DNA of 64,000 bases from Candidatus Hepatincola sp. Av (GTDB lineage Bacteria; Pseudomonadota; Alphaproteobacteria; WRAU01; Hepatincolaceae): positions 310,001 to 374,000 of the forward strand of contig CP068450.1 in assembly GCA_023518375.1 (NCBI GenBank), in the 5' to 3' direction. Position 1 is the stretch's first letter, and each line of letters begins with the position of its first letter. Of this stretch, positions 8,210-18,386 are shown piece by piece. The notes beneath the pieces were generated by a model, which saw nothing but the letters and a program-made list of their open reading frames with translations, ran no database searches and was not told the origin of the DNA. Position numbers and translations under genes: made by a program.

Positions 8210-9664
8210 TTACTTTTTAGAAGAAGTGCTAGCACTAGTTGTGGAATTAGTATCAGTGTTACTCTTAATTATTATAGCACTAATTGTACTAGTTTTAAGT
8301 GGAGCTTCAAGATCTATTTGTTTACCAATTTGAATAATACTTTTAATATTTTGCAACAGCGTTTCACCATTTTCAGCAATTAAATCTGTTGTGCTAACCA
8401 TAACTTGGTTAATAAATTGTTGGTTGTTATTAGGATATTCACTAGAGATAGCCTGAATTACATAGCTTTTACCATCTACTGAACCTAAATATAACATTAC
8501 ATGACCCTCCATAACTAATAAACTACCTGGATTTAATTTTTTTATAAGATCTTGACGGTTAGTATAAGATATGCTTTCTGTAATATCCACTTTATTAGGA
8601 ATTAAGGCTTGTTCGCTAGTATTTCTTGGTAAATATATACCAAAAACGCTATATATATCATTAACAAAAGAAGAGCAATCCCTACCGCCATTTAAACCGC
8701 CCCAATCATAACGATCCCCTTGCATTTTAAAGGCTTGGTTAATAAGGTTTTCTTCGTTAAACGGTAAATATCCCTCATGTACTTTATTACTAGGGCTAAT
8801 AATAGCCAGTTTGTAAGCTAGTAAACCATTATCTTTACGAATAGGGATTTTTACTACATAGTTATTTTTAGTGCTTTGATTATCAATTAATGCTGGGATT
8901 TTACTTTCTAGTAAAGTTAGCTTAGTACCCATATTTAATTGTAAATTAGATATAGTAGTAGAGGTTGGATTGTAGCTTAGTTGCAGGTGGTTAGCTGTAA
9001 TAACTAAAAAATCATTATTGTATTCATTAATATAATTTAACCAATCATCTTTTGAAGTAGTAGCAATATTATCTTTTAGGATCCAGCCTCTATAGTTATA
9101 CATTTGGATATAAACAAATTTATTACTTTTGCTAGTATGTAGAATTACTACAGGCGTGCCTAATGGTACAGCAGTTTCTTGCCATCTATCAAAGTCAGTA
9201 CTTTCAAGGTCATAAGATACTGAATCTGTAGTTGGGTAAGTTCTTAAATTACTTCTAGTTACTACTATGCCAAAAGTAACAGAATTACTTTTGTGAATAG
9301 CATTAATATTCATTTCTAGCTTTAAATTTTCATAATATTTTGGATATAATTTTATATTATCTTTATAAAGTTCTAATTTATCTAAATTACTAGGAATAAT
9401 AAGTTTTTTTAAAGTAGTGCTATCTAGGCTATTTTTGTAATCAGCTAAGTTAACCATAGTAACAGGAAGAGTTTTTTGTAATTCTTTGTTGTATTTAAGA
9501 ATTTCATTAGGATCAAGCAAAACTTGTGTTGCATCACCTTTAAGCCAATAATTGGGCATAAGCATGGCTTCATCAACATCTTCTTTTAAAACAATAGGGC
9601 TAGCTAATACTTTTCCTAAAGAGATAATTAATATAAAAGAGATAATAATTAAAAGTATTCTCAT
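8210..9664 (-). CDS. SH3 and NlpC/P60 domain cell-wall endopeptidase
   Basis: This is a secreted cysteine peptidase predicted to cut peptidoglycan peptides. A signal peptide covers residues 1-21. The middle (about 125-310) has SH3-like substrate-binding modules (VTRSNLRTYPTTDS..., YNYRGWILKDNI). The NlpC/P60 domain occupies about 310-430, with catalytic Cys in GGRDCSSFVNDIY and the expected His in MEGHVMLYLG. A serine/threonine-rich tail follows. The domain order resembles YkfC-type gamma-D-glutamyl-diamino acid endopeptidases. It is transcribed away from uvrA with a 130-bp gap, so it probably has its own promoter. The exact substrate cannot be read from the sequence. Confidence 0.88.
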   Translation of the reverse strand: MRILLIIISFILIISLGKVLASPIVLKEDVDEAMLMPNYWLKGDATQVLLDPNEILKYNKELQKTLPVTMVNLADYKNSLDSTTLKKLIIPSNLDKLELYKDNIKLYPKYYENLKLEMNINAIHKSNSVTFGIVVTRSNLRTYPTTDSVSYDLESTDFDRWQETAVPLGTPVVILHTSKSNKFVYIQMYNYRGWILKDNIATTSKDDWLNYINEYNNDFLVITANHLQLSYNPTSTTISNLQLNMGTKLTLLESKIPALIDNQSTKNNYVVKIPIRKDNGLLAYKLAIISPSNKVHEGYLPFNEENLINQAFKMQGDRYDWGGLNGGRDCSSFVNDIYSVFGIYLPRNTSEQALIPNKVDITESISYTNRQDLIKKLNPGSLLVMEGHVMLYLGSVDGKSYVIQAISSEYPNNNQQFINQVMVSTTDLIAENGETLLQNIKSIIQIGKQIDLEAPLKTSTISAIIIKSNTDTNSTTSASTSSKK

Positions 9665-9698
9665 GTTTTGCCTACCTTAATAGTAATTTAAGCACATT

Positions 9699-9734
9699 GT
9701 AACAATAACTAACATATAATGCAATTATTGTTAC
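9699..9734. repeat. 10-bp inverted repeat between uvrA and the NlpC/P60 gene
   Basis: GTAACAATAA (9699-9708) and TTATTGTTAC (9725-9734) are exact complements with a 16-nt spacer. The repeat is 35-70 bp upstream of the NlpC/P60 start. There is no T-tract in the uvrA direction, so an operator or a weak terminator are equally possible. Confidence 0.45.
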
Positions 9735-9795
9735 TTTTATAGCAATATAATGCTTGTAAGGTAAAAGAGATAATAGAGTACTAAAAAATAATAAC

Positions 9796-12636
9796 TTAAA
9801 CCTTTTTGCTATTTTTTTGTAAATATGGTTTTAAATATTTTGCTGTACTATTATTAGTAATTGTAGCTATTTCCTCGGGAGTTCCTGTGGCTAGAATGTA
9901 ACCACCTTGTTCTCCACCTTCTGGCCCTACATCTATAATATAGTCTGCTGTTTTTATAACATCTAGGTTATGCTCAATAATTACTACAGTATTTCCTTGA
10001 TTAACTAACTTATTTAAAACTTGTAAAAGTTTGTTTATATCTTCAAAATGTAGTCCTGTTGTAGGTTCATCTAAAATATATAAGGTTTTACCAGTAGATT
10101 TTTTTGCTAATTCTTTAGCTAATTTTATTCTTTGGGCTTCCCCCCCTGACAAAGTAGTAGCTGATTGCTTTAATAAAATATAACCTAAACCCACATCTTG
10201 TAAGGCTTTTAATTTAGTATAAATTATAGAAATATCTTTAAAGAAAGTACAAGCCTCATTAACTGTTAAGTTAAGAACATCTGCAATGGATTTATCTTTC
10301 CATTTTATTTCTAAGGTATCCCGATTATACCTAGAACCTTTACACTCTTCACAAGTAATATATACGTCAGCTAAAAAGTGCATTTCAATGCGAATAACCC
10401 CATCACCTTTGCAGGCCTCACAACGTCCACCTTTAACATTAAAAGAAAATCTGCCTCCCTTATATCCTCTTGCTTTAGATTCTGGTAATTCGGCAAAAAT
10501 TTCCCGAATACTATCAAACACTTTAGTATAAGTTGCTGGATTAGAGCTAGGTAACCTACCGATTGGTGATTGATTAATATTAATAACTTTATCTATATTG
10601 TCTAAGCCTAAAATATTATTATAACTTGCCGGAGTATCTTTAGAGTTATAAATATGTTGTGAAACCGCTTTGTAAAGAGTTTCATTAATTAAAGTAGATT
10701 TTCCAGAGCCTGAAACTCCGGTAATACAAATCATTAACCCTAAAGGGAAATCTACGGTAACTTTTTTTAGATTATTTCCCTCCGCTTCCAATAAGGTTAG
10801 TTTATTACCATTGCCTTTACGTCTTTTTTTAGGAACAGCAATTTCTAACTCTTTTCTTAAATATTTACCTGTAATACTATCTTTAGTAGCTTCAACTTCT
10901 TTTGGCGTGCCAGTTGCAATAATTTTGCCACCATGTATTCCAGCCGCAGGACCAATATCAATAAGGTAGTCAGCCTGACGGATTGTATCTTCGTCGTGTT
11001 CTACTACAATTACTGTATTACCCAAATCTCTTAAGTATTTTAGTGTTTCTAACAGTTTATCGTTGTCTCTTTGGTGTAAACCAATGGAAGGCTCATCAAG
11101 AACATATAATACTCCGGTAAGCCCTGAACCAATTTGTGATGCAAGGCGAATGCGTTGGCTTTCTCCACCTGAGAGTGTTCCAGAACTCCTAGCTAAAGTA
11201 AGGTAACCAATGCCTACATTTTTTAAGAAGTATAACCTTTCAATAATTTCTTTTGTTACTTTTTCTACAATTTTTTTTTGTTGTTCTGATAATATATTAT
11301 CAAGGTCTTTAACCCAAGTGTAACATTTTTCTATAGAAAATTGGCTAATTTCATGGATATTCTTTTTGTTAATTTTAATCTGTAAGGCTTTTTCATTTAA
11401 GCGAGTACCTTTACAAGTATGGCAAGTAGTTTGTTTAATATATTGGTTAAGATGCTCTCTAGATTGGTCAGAGCTTGTATCTTTATAACGTCTTTCTAGA
11501 TTAGCTATTACTCCCTCAAAAACTTTTAAAGAGGAGTGTTTACTTTTTTCAGTAGTAAACTGCATATTAATTTTCTCAAAGCCTGTACCATATAAAATTT
11601 TTTGTTGAAAATCTTTAGGTAGTTTATAGTAAGGAGTATTAATATTTACTTTATAGTGTTCAGCTAAACTTATTAATAAAGATCTATAATAAAAGTTAGT
11701 AGTACTATTCCAAGGATCTATAGCTTCAAGTAAACTTTTTGTTTGATCTGAAATAATAAGGTTTGGATCAAACACATTTTCTGAACCTAAACCATGGCAA
11801 GTAGGGCAAGCACCATACGGATTATTGAAAGAAAATAAACGAGGTTCAATTTCTTCAATGGCAAATCCCGATACAGGGCAAGAAAATTTTTCAGAAAATA
11901 AAGTATCTGTTTTTGTTTCTAAATTATGTAAAATACATATACCATCAGCTAATTGCAAAGCTGTTTCAATACTTTGAGTTAAACGACTTTCTAAGCCTTT
12001 TTTAATAATAATTCTATCTACAATTACCGCAATATCATGCTTGATATTTTTATCTAATTTAGGAATTTCTTCAATATCATATGAAGATCCATTAATTTGT
12101 AAACGTTGAAAGCCCTTTTTTCTAAGTTCATCAAATTCTCTTTTAAATTCACCTTTATGTCCTCTTGCAATAGGAGCCAATAAATAACCCTTAGTACCTT
12201 CTGGCAGTGCCATAATACGGGTTACCATAGTGCTAACTGTTTGTTTTTCTATAGGTAAACCTGTAGCAGGAGAGTAAGGAATACCAATGCGAGCAAATAA
12301 TAAACGAAGATAGTCGTAAATTTCAGTAATGGTACCTACGGTAGAACGGGGATTTTTTGAAGTAGTCTTTTGTTCAATGGAAATAGCAGGAGATAAACCT
12401 TCAATGGAATCTACATTAGGTTTATCAAAACTATCTAAGAATTGCCTAGCATAAGTAGAAAGAGATTCAACATAACGCCTTTGCCCTTCTGCATAAATAG
12501 TATCAAAAGCTAAAGAAGACTTTCCAGAACCAGATAAACCTGTAATTACAGTAATTTTATCTTTTGGAATATCAATATTGATATTCTTTAAATTATGCTC
12601 TCTTGCCCCTTTAATAGATATATATTTTTTAGTCAT
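9796..12636 (-). CDS. uvrA: Excinuclease ABC subunit A
   Basis: UvrA is the damage-sensing ATPase of nucleotide excision repair; as a dimer it loads UvrB onto lesions. Two ABC ATPase modules are complete: the first Walker A is [14 protein letters not shown] and the second [14 protein letters not shown], with [16 protein letters not shown] and [16 protein letters not shown] signatures. Zinc-binding cysteines are seen in CPTCHGLG and in the [13 protein letters not shown]...CEECKG module. I chose the ATG at 12636 ([19 protein letters not shown]), which gives the usual family N-terminus and about 946 residues; an upstream start at 12675 would add 13 atypical residues. Confidence 0.97.
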   Translation of the reverse strand: MTKKYISIKGAREHNLKNINIDIPKDKITVITGLSGSGKSSLAFDTIYAEGQRRYVESLSTYARQFLDSFDKPNVDSIEGLSPAISIEQKTTSKNPRSTVGTITEIYDYLRLLFARIGIPYSPATGLPIEKQTVSTMVTRIMALPEGTKGYLLAPIARGHKGEFKREFDELRKKGFQRLQINGSSYDIEEIPKLDKNIKHDIAVIVDRIIIKKGLESRLTQSIETALQLADGICILHNLETKTDTLFSEKFSCPVSGFAIEEIEPRLFSFNNPYGACPTCHGLGSENVFDPNLIISDQTKSLLEAIDPWNSTTNFYYRSLLISLAEHYKVNINTPYYKLPKDFQQKILYGTGFEKINMQFTTEKSKHSSLKVFEGVIANLERRYKDTSSDQSREHLNQYIKQTTCHTCKGTRLNEKALQIKINKKNIHEISQFSIEKCYTWVKDLDNILSEQQKKIVEKVTKEIIERLYFLKNVGIGYLTLARSSGTLSGGESQRIRLASQIGSGLTGVLYVLDEPSIGLHQRDNDKLLETLKYLRDLGNTVIVVEHDEDTIRQADYLIDIGPAAGIHGGKIIATGTPKEVEATKDSITGKYLRKELEIAVPKKRRKGNGNKLTLLEAEGNNLKKVTVDFPLGLMICITGVSGSGKSTLINETLYKAVSQHIYNSKDTPASYNNILGLDNIDKVININQSPIGRLPSSNPATYTKVFDSIREIFAELPESKARGYKGGRFSFNVKGGRCEACKGDGVIRIEMHFLADVYITCEECKGSRYNRDTLEIKWKDKSIADVLNLTVNEACTFFKDISIIYTKLKALQDVGLGYILLKQSATTLSGGEAQRIKLAKELAKKSTGKTLYILDEPTTGLHFEDINKLLQVLNKLVNQGNTVVIIEHNLDVIKTADYIIDVGPEGGEQGGYILATGTPEEIATITNNSTAKYLKPYLQKNSKKV

Positions 12637-12762
12637 TATTATAAAGTTAGATTTTAAGTTATTACAATTTAACAAACTTATTTTTTAGATAAAGATATAT
12701 TTACAAGATTATAAGTATACCACAAAAAATATAAATAGGATAATAATCCTAGTGTTATTAAC

Positions 12763-13989
12763 TTATTTAAGATTTTTTAGTTCTTTTCTCATAAGTAATT
12801 TCTGATAAAAGCTGGGAGAGTGTTTTCCATACTTAATTCTAGCGACATGAGCATCAAAGCTTGGATTAGCATCTAAGGTAGTATCAAGATTAATTTTATT
12901 AAAGAAGCTTTTCATAATATCAAACTTTTTATTAAAATTCTTATTAAAATTTGTATAATCTAGGTTTTGATACAGCTTATATAAATCAAACTTTTCAGGT
13001 GAATTTATATCTTTATCTTTTATCGTTGGGATTTCAAAGTATTCAGATAACTCTCTAGTTCTAGAGTCAATAATATGAATTAATGAAGGTATATTTGCTA
13101 AAATAGAAACAAAATTACCATGTACTCTTGAACCAAATGAGAAATTATAGTGATTTTTTTTGATAAAGTCATACCAAGGGTAGAAATCACCATAAATTTT
13201 TAGTCTGTTTTTTATATATAGTTCTAAGGCAGTTTTATTAATAGGATTTTTTATAGGTTCTATTAAAAAAGGAAGCAGCTTATCTTGATCAATAAAAATA
13301 GAATTTGAATATTTTTTATATAATATATTATGACAAAAAGTCCAGTGATTACTTGTTAAAAATTGATTACCATTAATAATTGGTTTTAAATCTTTTTCAG
13401 TTAGTTTAGGAATATCAACTGTTAGATCTTTTCCGTTATAAAATAAAGAAGGGCAGCCTGTTACTGTATAATCTGTAAAGCCTAATTTTTCAAAAACTTC
13501 AGCTGTAAAATAACCTCTTAACGCAAAACTACCATTTGTATTATAAACAGCAGAGATAAATTCTCTAACGCATTGAGTAGAATTTTGATCCTTTAAGAAA
13601 TCAAATGAGTAGTTAACGTCAGATTGTGCACCTAATCCTATAATAATGACAGGAACTTTTATTTTTTTTATAATATTAGTTATTCGTAAAAAAAATACAT
13701 CATTATTTTTTCTTATCCAATTTGCTGCAGGCAGGATCACATAATTATAGTTATTATTAATGTTATCTGATAGTTGATCTAAGTTTGGGCTAAATAAGAA
13801 ATCTTTATTAAAATAAGTAATATCTAGTTTGTTGTTTGGGTGTAATAAATACTTATGAATAGCAGTTGTAAATATTATATTACCTGTATTTTCTGAATAT
13901 AAGGCTGATAATTGCTTTAGCTGAAAAGAAAAGGTATCATTTAATTGTTTGACAGACGGGTATAATATATTATTTTTTTTTATATTCAT
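12763..13989 (-). CDS. Polysaccharide pyruvyl transferase family protein
   Basis: This is a 408-residue protein of the PF04230 family, whose members add pyruvyl ketal groups to surface glycans; related proteins have other roles. The core shows YNYVILPAANWI (residues ~80-91), VPVIIIGLGAQ (near 113), GYFTAEVFEKLGF with a TGCPSLF turn (near 165), and the C-terminal SRVHGNFVSILANIPSLIHIIDSRTRELSEYF block (near 290), which is typical of the family. No other surface-polysaccharide genes adjoin it, so the substrate is unknown. It stands alone between uvrA (same strand) and ssb (opposite strand). Confidence 0.82.
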   Translation of the reverse strand: MNIKKNNILYPSVKQLNDTFSFQLKQLSALYSENTGNIIFTTAIHKYLLHPNNKLDITYFNKDFLFSPNLDQLSDNINNNYNYVILPAANWIRKNNDVFFLRITNIIKKIKVPVIIIGLGAQSDVNYSFDFLKDQNSTQCVREFISAVYNTNGSFALRGYFTAEVFEKLGFTDYTVTGCPSLFYNGKDLTVDIPKLTEKDLKPIINGNQFLTSNHWTFCHNILYKKYSNSIFIDQDKLLPFLIEPIKNPINKTALELYIKNRLKIYGDFYPWYDFIKKNHYNFSFGSRVHGNFVSILANIPSLIHIIDSRTRELSEYFEIPTIKDKDINSPEKFDLYKLYQNLDYTNFNKNFNKKFDIMKSFFNKINLDTTLDANPSFDAHVARIKYGKHSPSFYQKLLMRKELKNLK

Positions 13990-14170
13990 TTACTAACCTA
14001 TGTTATTTAGCTTATTCTTATATTTTATAAGTATTATTAAAACAGATATTTTTATTACAAACAATAAATAAAAATTATAACATGGAAATTAAAAATTATA
14101 TGTATAGATTTTTAAGATTTTATGTGTATAATGTAACTTAAGTGTAATTTATAGTACAAAATGTGAAAAT

Positions 14171-14668
14171 ATGGTTAATAAAGTTATTATCGTTGGTAAT
14201 GTAGGGCAAGATCCTGAAATTAGAGTATCGCAACAAAATACAAAAATTGCTACTTTCTCTATTGCTACTAGTGAATTCTGGAAAGATAAAACAAGTGGAG
14301 AAAGGAAATCTATTACTCAATGGCATAGAGTTGTAGTATTTAACGACAATCTATCTAATGTTGTAGAAAGGTACATTAAGAAAGGTTCTAAATTATATGT
14401 AGAAGGATCGATGCAAAGCCGTAAATACACAGGGTCAGATGGTATTGAACGTAATATTACAGAGGTTGTAGTAGGGCAATTTAGAGGGGATATTCAAATC
14501 CTAGATTCTAAAAGTAATGCAGATTTTACTGGAACTAACTACCAAAATACAGCTTCATCTGGTACAAAAGAAAACACCTCTTTTGCTGCTAAAGATGATA
14601 AAGGTGTTACAGATAGCTCTGATGTATCTAAGGTTGGTAGCGATTTAGACGATGAAATTCCATTTTAA
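14171..14668 (+). CDS. ssb: Single-stranded DNA-binding protein
   Basis: SSB coats single-stranded DNA in replication, recombination and repair. The OB fold covers residues 1-112 (MVNKVIIVGNVGQDPEIRVSQ..., STEFWKDK-like ATSEFWKDKTSGERKS, WHRVVVFN, KKGSKLYVEGSMQSRKY). A flexible linker leads to the acidic partner-binding tip DDEIPF at the very end. The length of 165 residues is normal. A TATAAT box at 14127-14132 lies 40 bp upstream. The divergent uvrA/ssb arrangement is widespread; here a pyruvyl transferase gene lies between them. Confidence 0.97.
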   Translation: MVNKVIIVGNVGQDPEIRVSQQNTKIATFSIATSEFWKDKTSGERKSITQWHRVVVFNDNLSNVVERYIKKGSKLYVEGSMQSRKYTGSDGIERNITEVVVGQFRGDIQILDSKSNADFTGTNYQNTASSGTKENTSFAAKDDKGVTDSSDVSKVGSDLDDEIPF

Positions 14669-14878
14669 TAATTTTTATAAAATTTACAAACTAAACAATT
14701 TTGTTATTTTAACATAACACTACTTTTATCTATTATATGGTTTACTTCAATACCCTTATAATAGTTCTTTAATATTAAATTTAACGTCAAGTTTTATTCT
14801 TTTATTTAATGTACTGCAATATCCAAAATAAAAGATTTAATATAAAAAATAATATATAAATTTACAATTAGGAATCCT

Positions 14879-15430
14879 ATGGAATATTTTTTTAATGAAA
14901 AAGAACTAAAAGAAAAATTACAGAATACTAAACTAATGTGTTTAGATATGGATGGCACTTTAACTGATGGTGGCATGTATCTAGATGAAAACGGTATAGC
15001 TATTCGTAGATTTTATGCTCACGATGGTACAGGAATCCAAATGGTTAAAGCATTAGGAATCCAAATTGCTATTGTTACTACTAGTATTAGTAAAATAGTT
15101 CATGAAAGAGCAAAAATGCTAGGGATAGAAAATATTGTTTCAGGAAGTAATAAAAAAGGAGATGATCTTTTAACTCTTTGCAAAAACTTAAAGATTAATC
15201 CGCAAGATACAATCCATGTAGGTGATGATATTAACGATATTCCTGCTTTTCAAGTAGTAGGTTTACCAATTGCTGTAGCTAATTGTGCTGAAGCGATTTT
15301 ACCTTTTGTAAAATATAAAACTACCCATAGAGGTGGGCATGGTGCTATACGAGAAATTTGCGACTTAATTTTATTAAGTAGAACTGGTAAATTATATGGC
15401 AAACCTTATTTAGAGGAATTTAAACAATAA
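14879..15430 (+). CDS. kdsC: 3-deoxy-D-manno-octulosonate 8-phosphate phosphatase
   Basis: This C0-type HAD phosphatase removes the phosphate from KDO-8-P in the synthesis of lipopolysaccharide inner core. HAD motif I is CLDMDGTLTDGGMYLDENG (residues ~21-39), motif II VTTS, motif III the lysine in GSNKKGDD, and motif IV HVGDDINDIPAF. The C-terminal HRGGHGAIREICDLIL is the KdsC-specific ending. At 183 residues it is a standard stand-alone tetrameric form. Its presence implies that the organism makes, or once made, a KDO-containing outer membrane. Confidence 0.93.
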   Translation: MEYFFNEKELKEKLQNTKLMCLDMDGTLTDGGMYLDENGIAIRRFYAHDGTGIQMVKALGIQIAIVTTSISKIVHERAKMLGIENIVSGSNKKGDDLLTLCKNLKINPQDTIHVGDDINDIPAFQVVGLPIAVANCAEAILPFVKYKTTHRGGHGAIREICDLILLSRTGKLYGKPYLEEFKQ

Positions 15431-15462
15431 CATTATCTAATTAACCTATAAGGAGGTAGGTT

Positions 15463-16185
15463 TTGTATAAATTTTTTCATAATAATGTTTATATTATTAT
15501 ATGCTCTTTAGTTAGCTTTTGACTAATTTTAATTTGTGCTTACTTTGATTTTTTTAATAAATCTAATATATCTTATCTGAATACAATAAGTATTCTTATT
15601 ACTTGTATTGCTGCTTTTGCTGGAGTATTAAATATGCTTTTTGCAGCAAGGGAAAGCATTTTAAACTATTATTTTAGTATTATTTGCGTATCAAGCTGGC
15701 TTATATTTGTTGTTTTTTATTCCCCTTTAATTTGGGATGCTTTTATTAATGCTTGCTACTTAATGTTAGATGGCTATGGCTTATACTATTGGTTGTATTC
15801 AAAAAACTCCCAGAAAGATGAAGTTACTAAAGTAGCTAAAACTCGTAATTTATACAAGTTAGAATATTTTATTTATTCTATAATAGGTTTTTTATTAATA
15901 TATATAATGACCTTCATCGGTATAAAGTTTGGTAAATATTCAGGTAATTTACAAGCCTTAACAGATGCAACTAGTACCATACTTGCTATTTTAGCTAAAT
16001 ATCTAACAGCTAAAAAAGTATTACAAAGTTGGATTCTTTGGATTTTAGTAGCCTTAATTAGTATTCCTTTATATATTAGCATTAATAGCTATGTTTTAGC
16101 CATGGCATGGTTTTTATATTTATTAAATGCTATTTATGGTTTTTATAAATGGCGTAGCAGAATGCAAATTGCCAATTTAAAATAG
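15463..16185 (+). pseudogene. pnuC: PnuC-like nicotinamide riboside/NMN transporter, interrupted by in-frame TGA
   Basis: A strong ribosome binding site (AAGGAGG, 15450-15456) sits 6 nt before TTG at 15463. Translation from there meets TGA at 15520-15522 (codon 20), yet the same frame continues without stop to 16185. The residues after the TGA (ending ...YFDFFNK...) align without gaps to the intact paralogue 16314-17072. The downstream part keeps the PnuC hallmarks: FYSPLIWDAFINACYLMLDGYGLYYWLY and QALTDATSTILAILAKYL...SWILWILVALISIPLYI. An internal ATG at 15634 could restart translation but would lose the first membrane segment and part of the second. Most simply this is a recent nonsense mutation in a redundant duplicate. 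Confidence 0.75.
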
Positions 16186-16313
16186 TTAAAATGACTAACC
16201 AACACTTAATCAGTTTGGCTAATTTTTAAGAATAATTTTTTATTTTATACTTATAAATGTTATAATAAACATAATGTTATGTAATTTTAATATCTATAAC
16301 GGATATTTACTCA

Positions 16314-17072
16314 ATGTTTTTAGCTTCTAGAAAATTTACATTTTGGTATGTGATTATTTTTTTTATTTCTTCTTTAATAATTTCTTGTATGGGTTCTTAT
16401 TTAGATTATCAACATTTACCAACTATAAATCTAATTAGTATTACTGGATTAATTTTAACTTTTATCTCTGGTATGGCAGGAGTTATTTGTGTAATTTTAG
16501 TAGTTAAAGAAACTATTTGGAACTTTTTATTCGGTTTAATTTCTGGCGTAGCATGGTTTTTATACGTAATTTTTTATTCTCCTTTAATTTGGGACGCTTT
16601 AATTAACGTTATTTATATAATATTAGACTGTTATGGGGTTTACTATTGGTTATATCCTACTAATAAACTCCAGCAAACTTCTAACCAAAACGTTGCTTTA
16701 ACAAGAAGATTAACTTTTCAAGAATATGTTGTTTATATTTTTTCTATGTTCTTAGCAATTGGAGTTATGGGAGCTATAGGAGTCAAATTCGGTAGATATA
16801 TTAATAATATACAGGCTTTTGCCGATGCAACTACTACAATTTTTGCAATAATTGCTAAATTTTTAATGGCAAGAAAAGTTTTAGAAAGTTGGATTCTTTG
16901 GATTCTTGTTAATATAATTAGTATTCCTTTGTATATTAGTATTGGTAGTTACACTTTAGTAGGAGCTTGGGTATTATATTTAATTAATTCTATTTATGGT
17001 TTCTATATGTGGCACGCTAAAATGCAACAGGATAAACAGCATTTAGTAATTTACAGCCATAGTACACCTTAA
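16314..17072 (+). CDS. pnuC: PnuC-family nicotinamide riboside/NMN transporter
   Basis: PnuC proteins import nicotinamide riboside, which a kinase then traps as NMN, feeding NAD synthesis. The protein is 252 residues with about seven membrane segments. Family features are clear: VICVILVVKETIWNFLFGLI (near residue 60), FYSPLIWDALINVIYIILDCYGVYYWLY (near 90-117), FADATTTIFAIIAKFLMARKVLESWILWILVNIISIPLYI (near 170-210). It follows an interrupted copy of the same gene by 128 bp and has a start with weaker ribosome binding. Retention of one intact copy fits reliance on salvaged NAD precursors. Confidence 0.9.
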   Translation: MFLASRKFTFWYVIIFFISSLIISCMGSYLDYQHLPTINLISITGLILTFISGMAGVICVILVVKETIWNFLFGLISGVAWFLYVIFYSPLIWDALINVIYIILDCYGVYYWLYPTNKLQQTSNQNVALTRRLTFQEYVVYIFSMFLAIGVMGAIGVKFGRYINNIQAFADATTTIFAIIAKFLMARKVLESWILWILVNIISIPLYISIGSYTLVGAWVLYLINSIYGFYMWHAKMQQDKQHLVIYSHSTP

Positions 17073-17225
17073 TTTACTATTTATCTTTTTACATAACTAT
17101 TATATAAAATAAATACAAACTGCTTAAAACTCTAAAGAAACTGTAGAATTAAGCATAAATAAACTAGCTTAACTGTAAAAATAAATACTATTTTTATAAA
17201 ATTCATAGAAAATGTAAGAACTCTC

Positions 17226-17254
17226 TTGCTTATTAAAGATTTTTTTTATATAAT
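17226..17254 (+). promoter_or_regulatory. Promoter of the rpsB operon
   Basis: TTGCTT (17226-17231) and TATAAT (17249-17254) are separated by 17 nt, a canonical sigma-70 promoter. Transcription would start near 17261, so the leader would contain the interlocking repeats listed next. Confidence 0.75.
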
Positions 17255-17274
17255 AATGGTTGTTTTATAATGCA

Positions 17275-17336
17275 CACAAGACAAATTCTGGTGGGTTTTT
17301 CCTACTGTCTTGTGGAGGTTAAACCAGAATTAGGAG
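17275..17336 (+). promoter_or_regulatory. rpsB leader: interlocking inverted repeats abutting the ribosome binding site
   Basis: Two perfect 9-bp complementary pairs overlap in order: CACAAGACA (17275-17283) pairs with TGTCTTGTG (17306-17314), and AATTCTGGT (17284-17292) pairs with ACCAGAATT (17323-17331). Because each pair encloses one arm of the other, they can form either a pseudoknot with shortened stems or two alternative hairpins. The last arm touches the Shine-Dalgarno AGGAG (17332-17336) of rpsB. In E. coli the rpsB leader is the site of autogenous control by S2. This leader is a good candidate for the same control, though the exact fold is inferred. Confidence 0.75.
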
Positions 17337-17349
17337 ATATATATATAAC

Positions 17350-18342
17350 ATGGTTAGTTTTACAATTAAACAATTACTAGAAAACGGAGTTCACTACGGT
17401 CATCATACTAGAAGATGGAACCCTAAAATGGCACCATATATTTATGGTACTTATAATAATATTCATATTATTAACTTACAAAAAACTGCCCCTATGCTTC
17501 ATAAAGCATTACAGCAAATTAAAAAAGTAGCAGCAACAGATGGTAGAATCCTATTTGTAGGTACCAAATCTCAAGCTAGTGAGATTATTAAAGAATCAGC
17601 AGAAAGATGCGGGCAATATTATGTAAATCATCGTTGGTTAGGTGGTATGCTGACTAATTGGAAAACAATTTCTAATTCTATTACTAAGCTAGATGAATTA
17701 GATAAAAAAATTGCTGAAGACTTATCTGGTTTAACTAAAAAAGAAAAATTAGAGCTTACCCGTCAGCGTGATAAACTACAATTAGTATTAGGTGGGATTC
17801 GGGAAATGGCAGGTTTACCTGATATAATTTTTGTTTTAGATTCATCAAAAGAATTTATTGCTATAGACGAGGCTAGAAAACTAAAAATTCCTTTAGTAGC
17901 AATTGTAGATACCAATTCTAACCCTGAATTAGTAGATTATCCTATTCCTGGAAATGATGATGCAATTAAATCTATTAAAACTTATTGTGAATTATTTTCG
18001 CAAGCTGTATTAGAAGGTTTACAAGAGGCTGTAGCTAATAAAGTTCCTGATTTAGGGGCAAGTGAAGATGTGGATACCATTAATACTACAGATAGCTCTG
18101 TAGCTGAAGAAAATGTATTAGAGCCTTCAACTGAAACTGTCAAAAAAAGTACACCAAAAAAAGAAGCAACTAATAAAGATAAAGCAAAGAAAACTCCTGT
18201 AGTAGAAATTGTTAATAATGAAACTTCTAATGAAGAAAAAATTCTAACAAAGGAAACTACTGCTTCTGCTAAGGCTTCTAGTAAAACAGCAGTAACGAAA
18301 GAAACTAAAAAAGAAAAAACAGCTGTTAAAAAGGAAGCATAA
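17350..18342 (+). CDS. rpsB: 30S ribosomal protein S2
   Basis: S2 belongs to the small ribosomal subunit. Residues 1-225 form the S2 fold with the usual LLENGVHYGHHTRRWNPKMAPYI start, RILFVGTKSQASEII, VNHRWLGGMLTNWKTI, DIIFVLD, and VDTNSNPELVDYPIPGNDDAI blocks. Residues about 235-330 are an unusually long low-complexity tail rich in Lys, Glu, Thr and Ala, likely disordered; 330 residues is about 80-90 more than E. coli S2. It is the first gene of the rpsB-tsf-pyrH-frr-uppS cluster, with a promoter and a structured leader upstream. Confidence 0.98.
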   Translation: MVSFTIKQLLENGVHYGHHTRRWNPKMAPYIYGTYNNIHIINLQKTAPMLHKALQQIKKVAATDGRILFVGTKSQASEIIKESAERCGQYYVNHRWLGGMLTNWKTISNSITKLDELDKKIAEDLSGLTKKEKLELTRQRDKLQLVLGGIREMAGLPDIIFVLDSSKEFIAIDEARKLKIPLVAIVDTNSNPELVDYPIPGNDDAIKSIKTYCELFSQAVLEGLQEAVANKVPDLGASEDVDTINTTDSSVAEENVLEPSTETVKKSTPKKEATNKDKAKKTPVVEIVNNETSNEEKILTKETTASAKASSKTAVTKETKKEKTAVKKEA

Positions 18343-18386
18343 AATACTATAATGCTTAATTTTAGCTAAAAATAAAGAGGATAATA

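Noticed and set aside
15520-15522. TGA reassigned to tryptophan
   Set aside because: TGA ends several intact genes here, such as pdxJ (56803-56805) and the holin (29601-29603), and tryptophan is encoded by TGG throughout. The TGA in the first pnuC is better explained by mutation.
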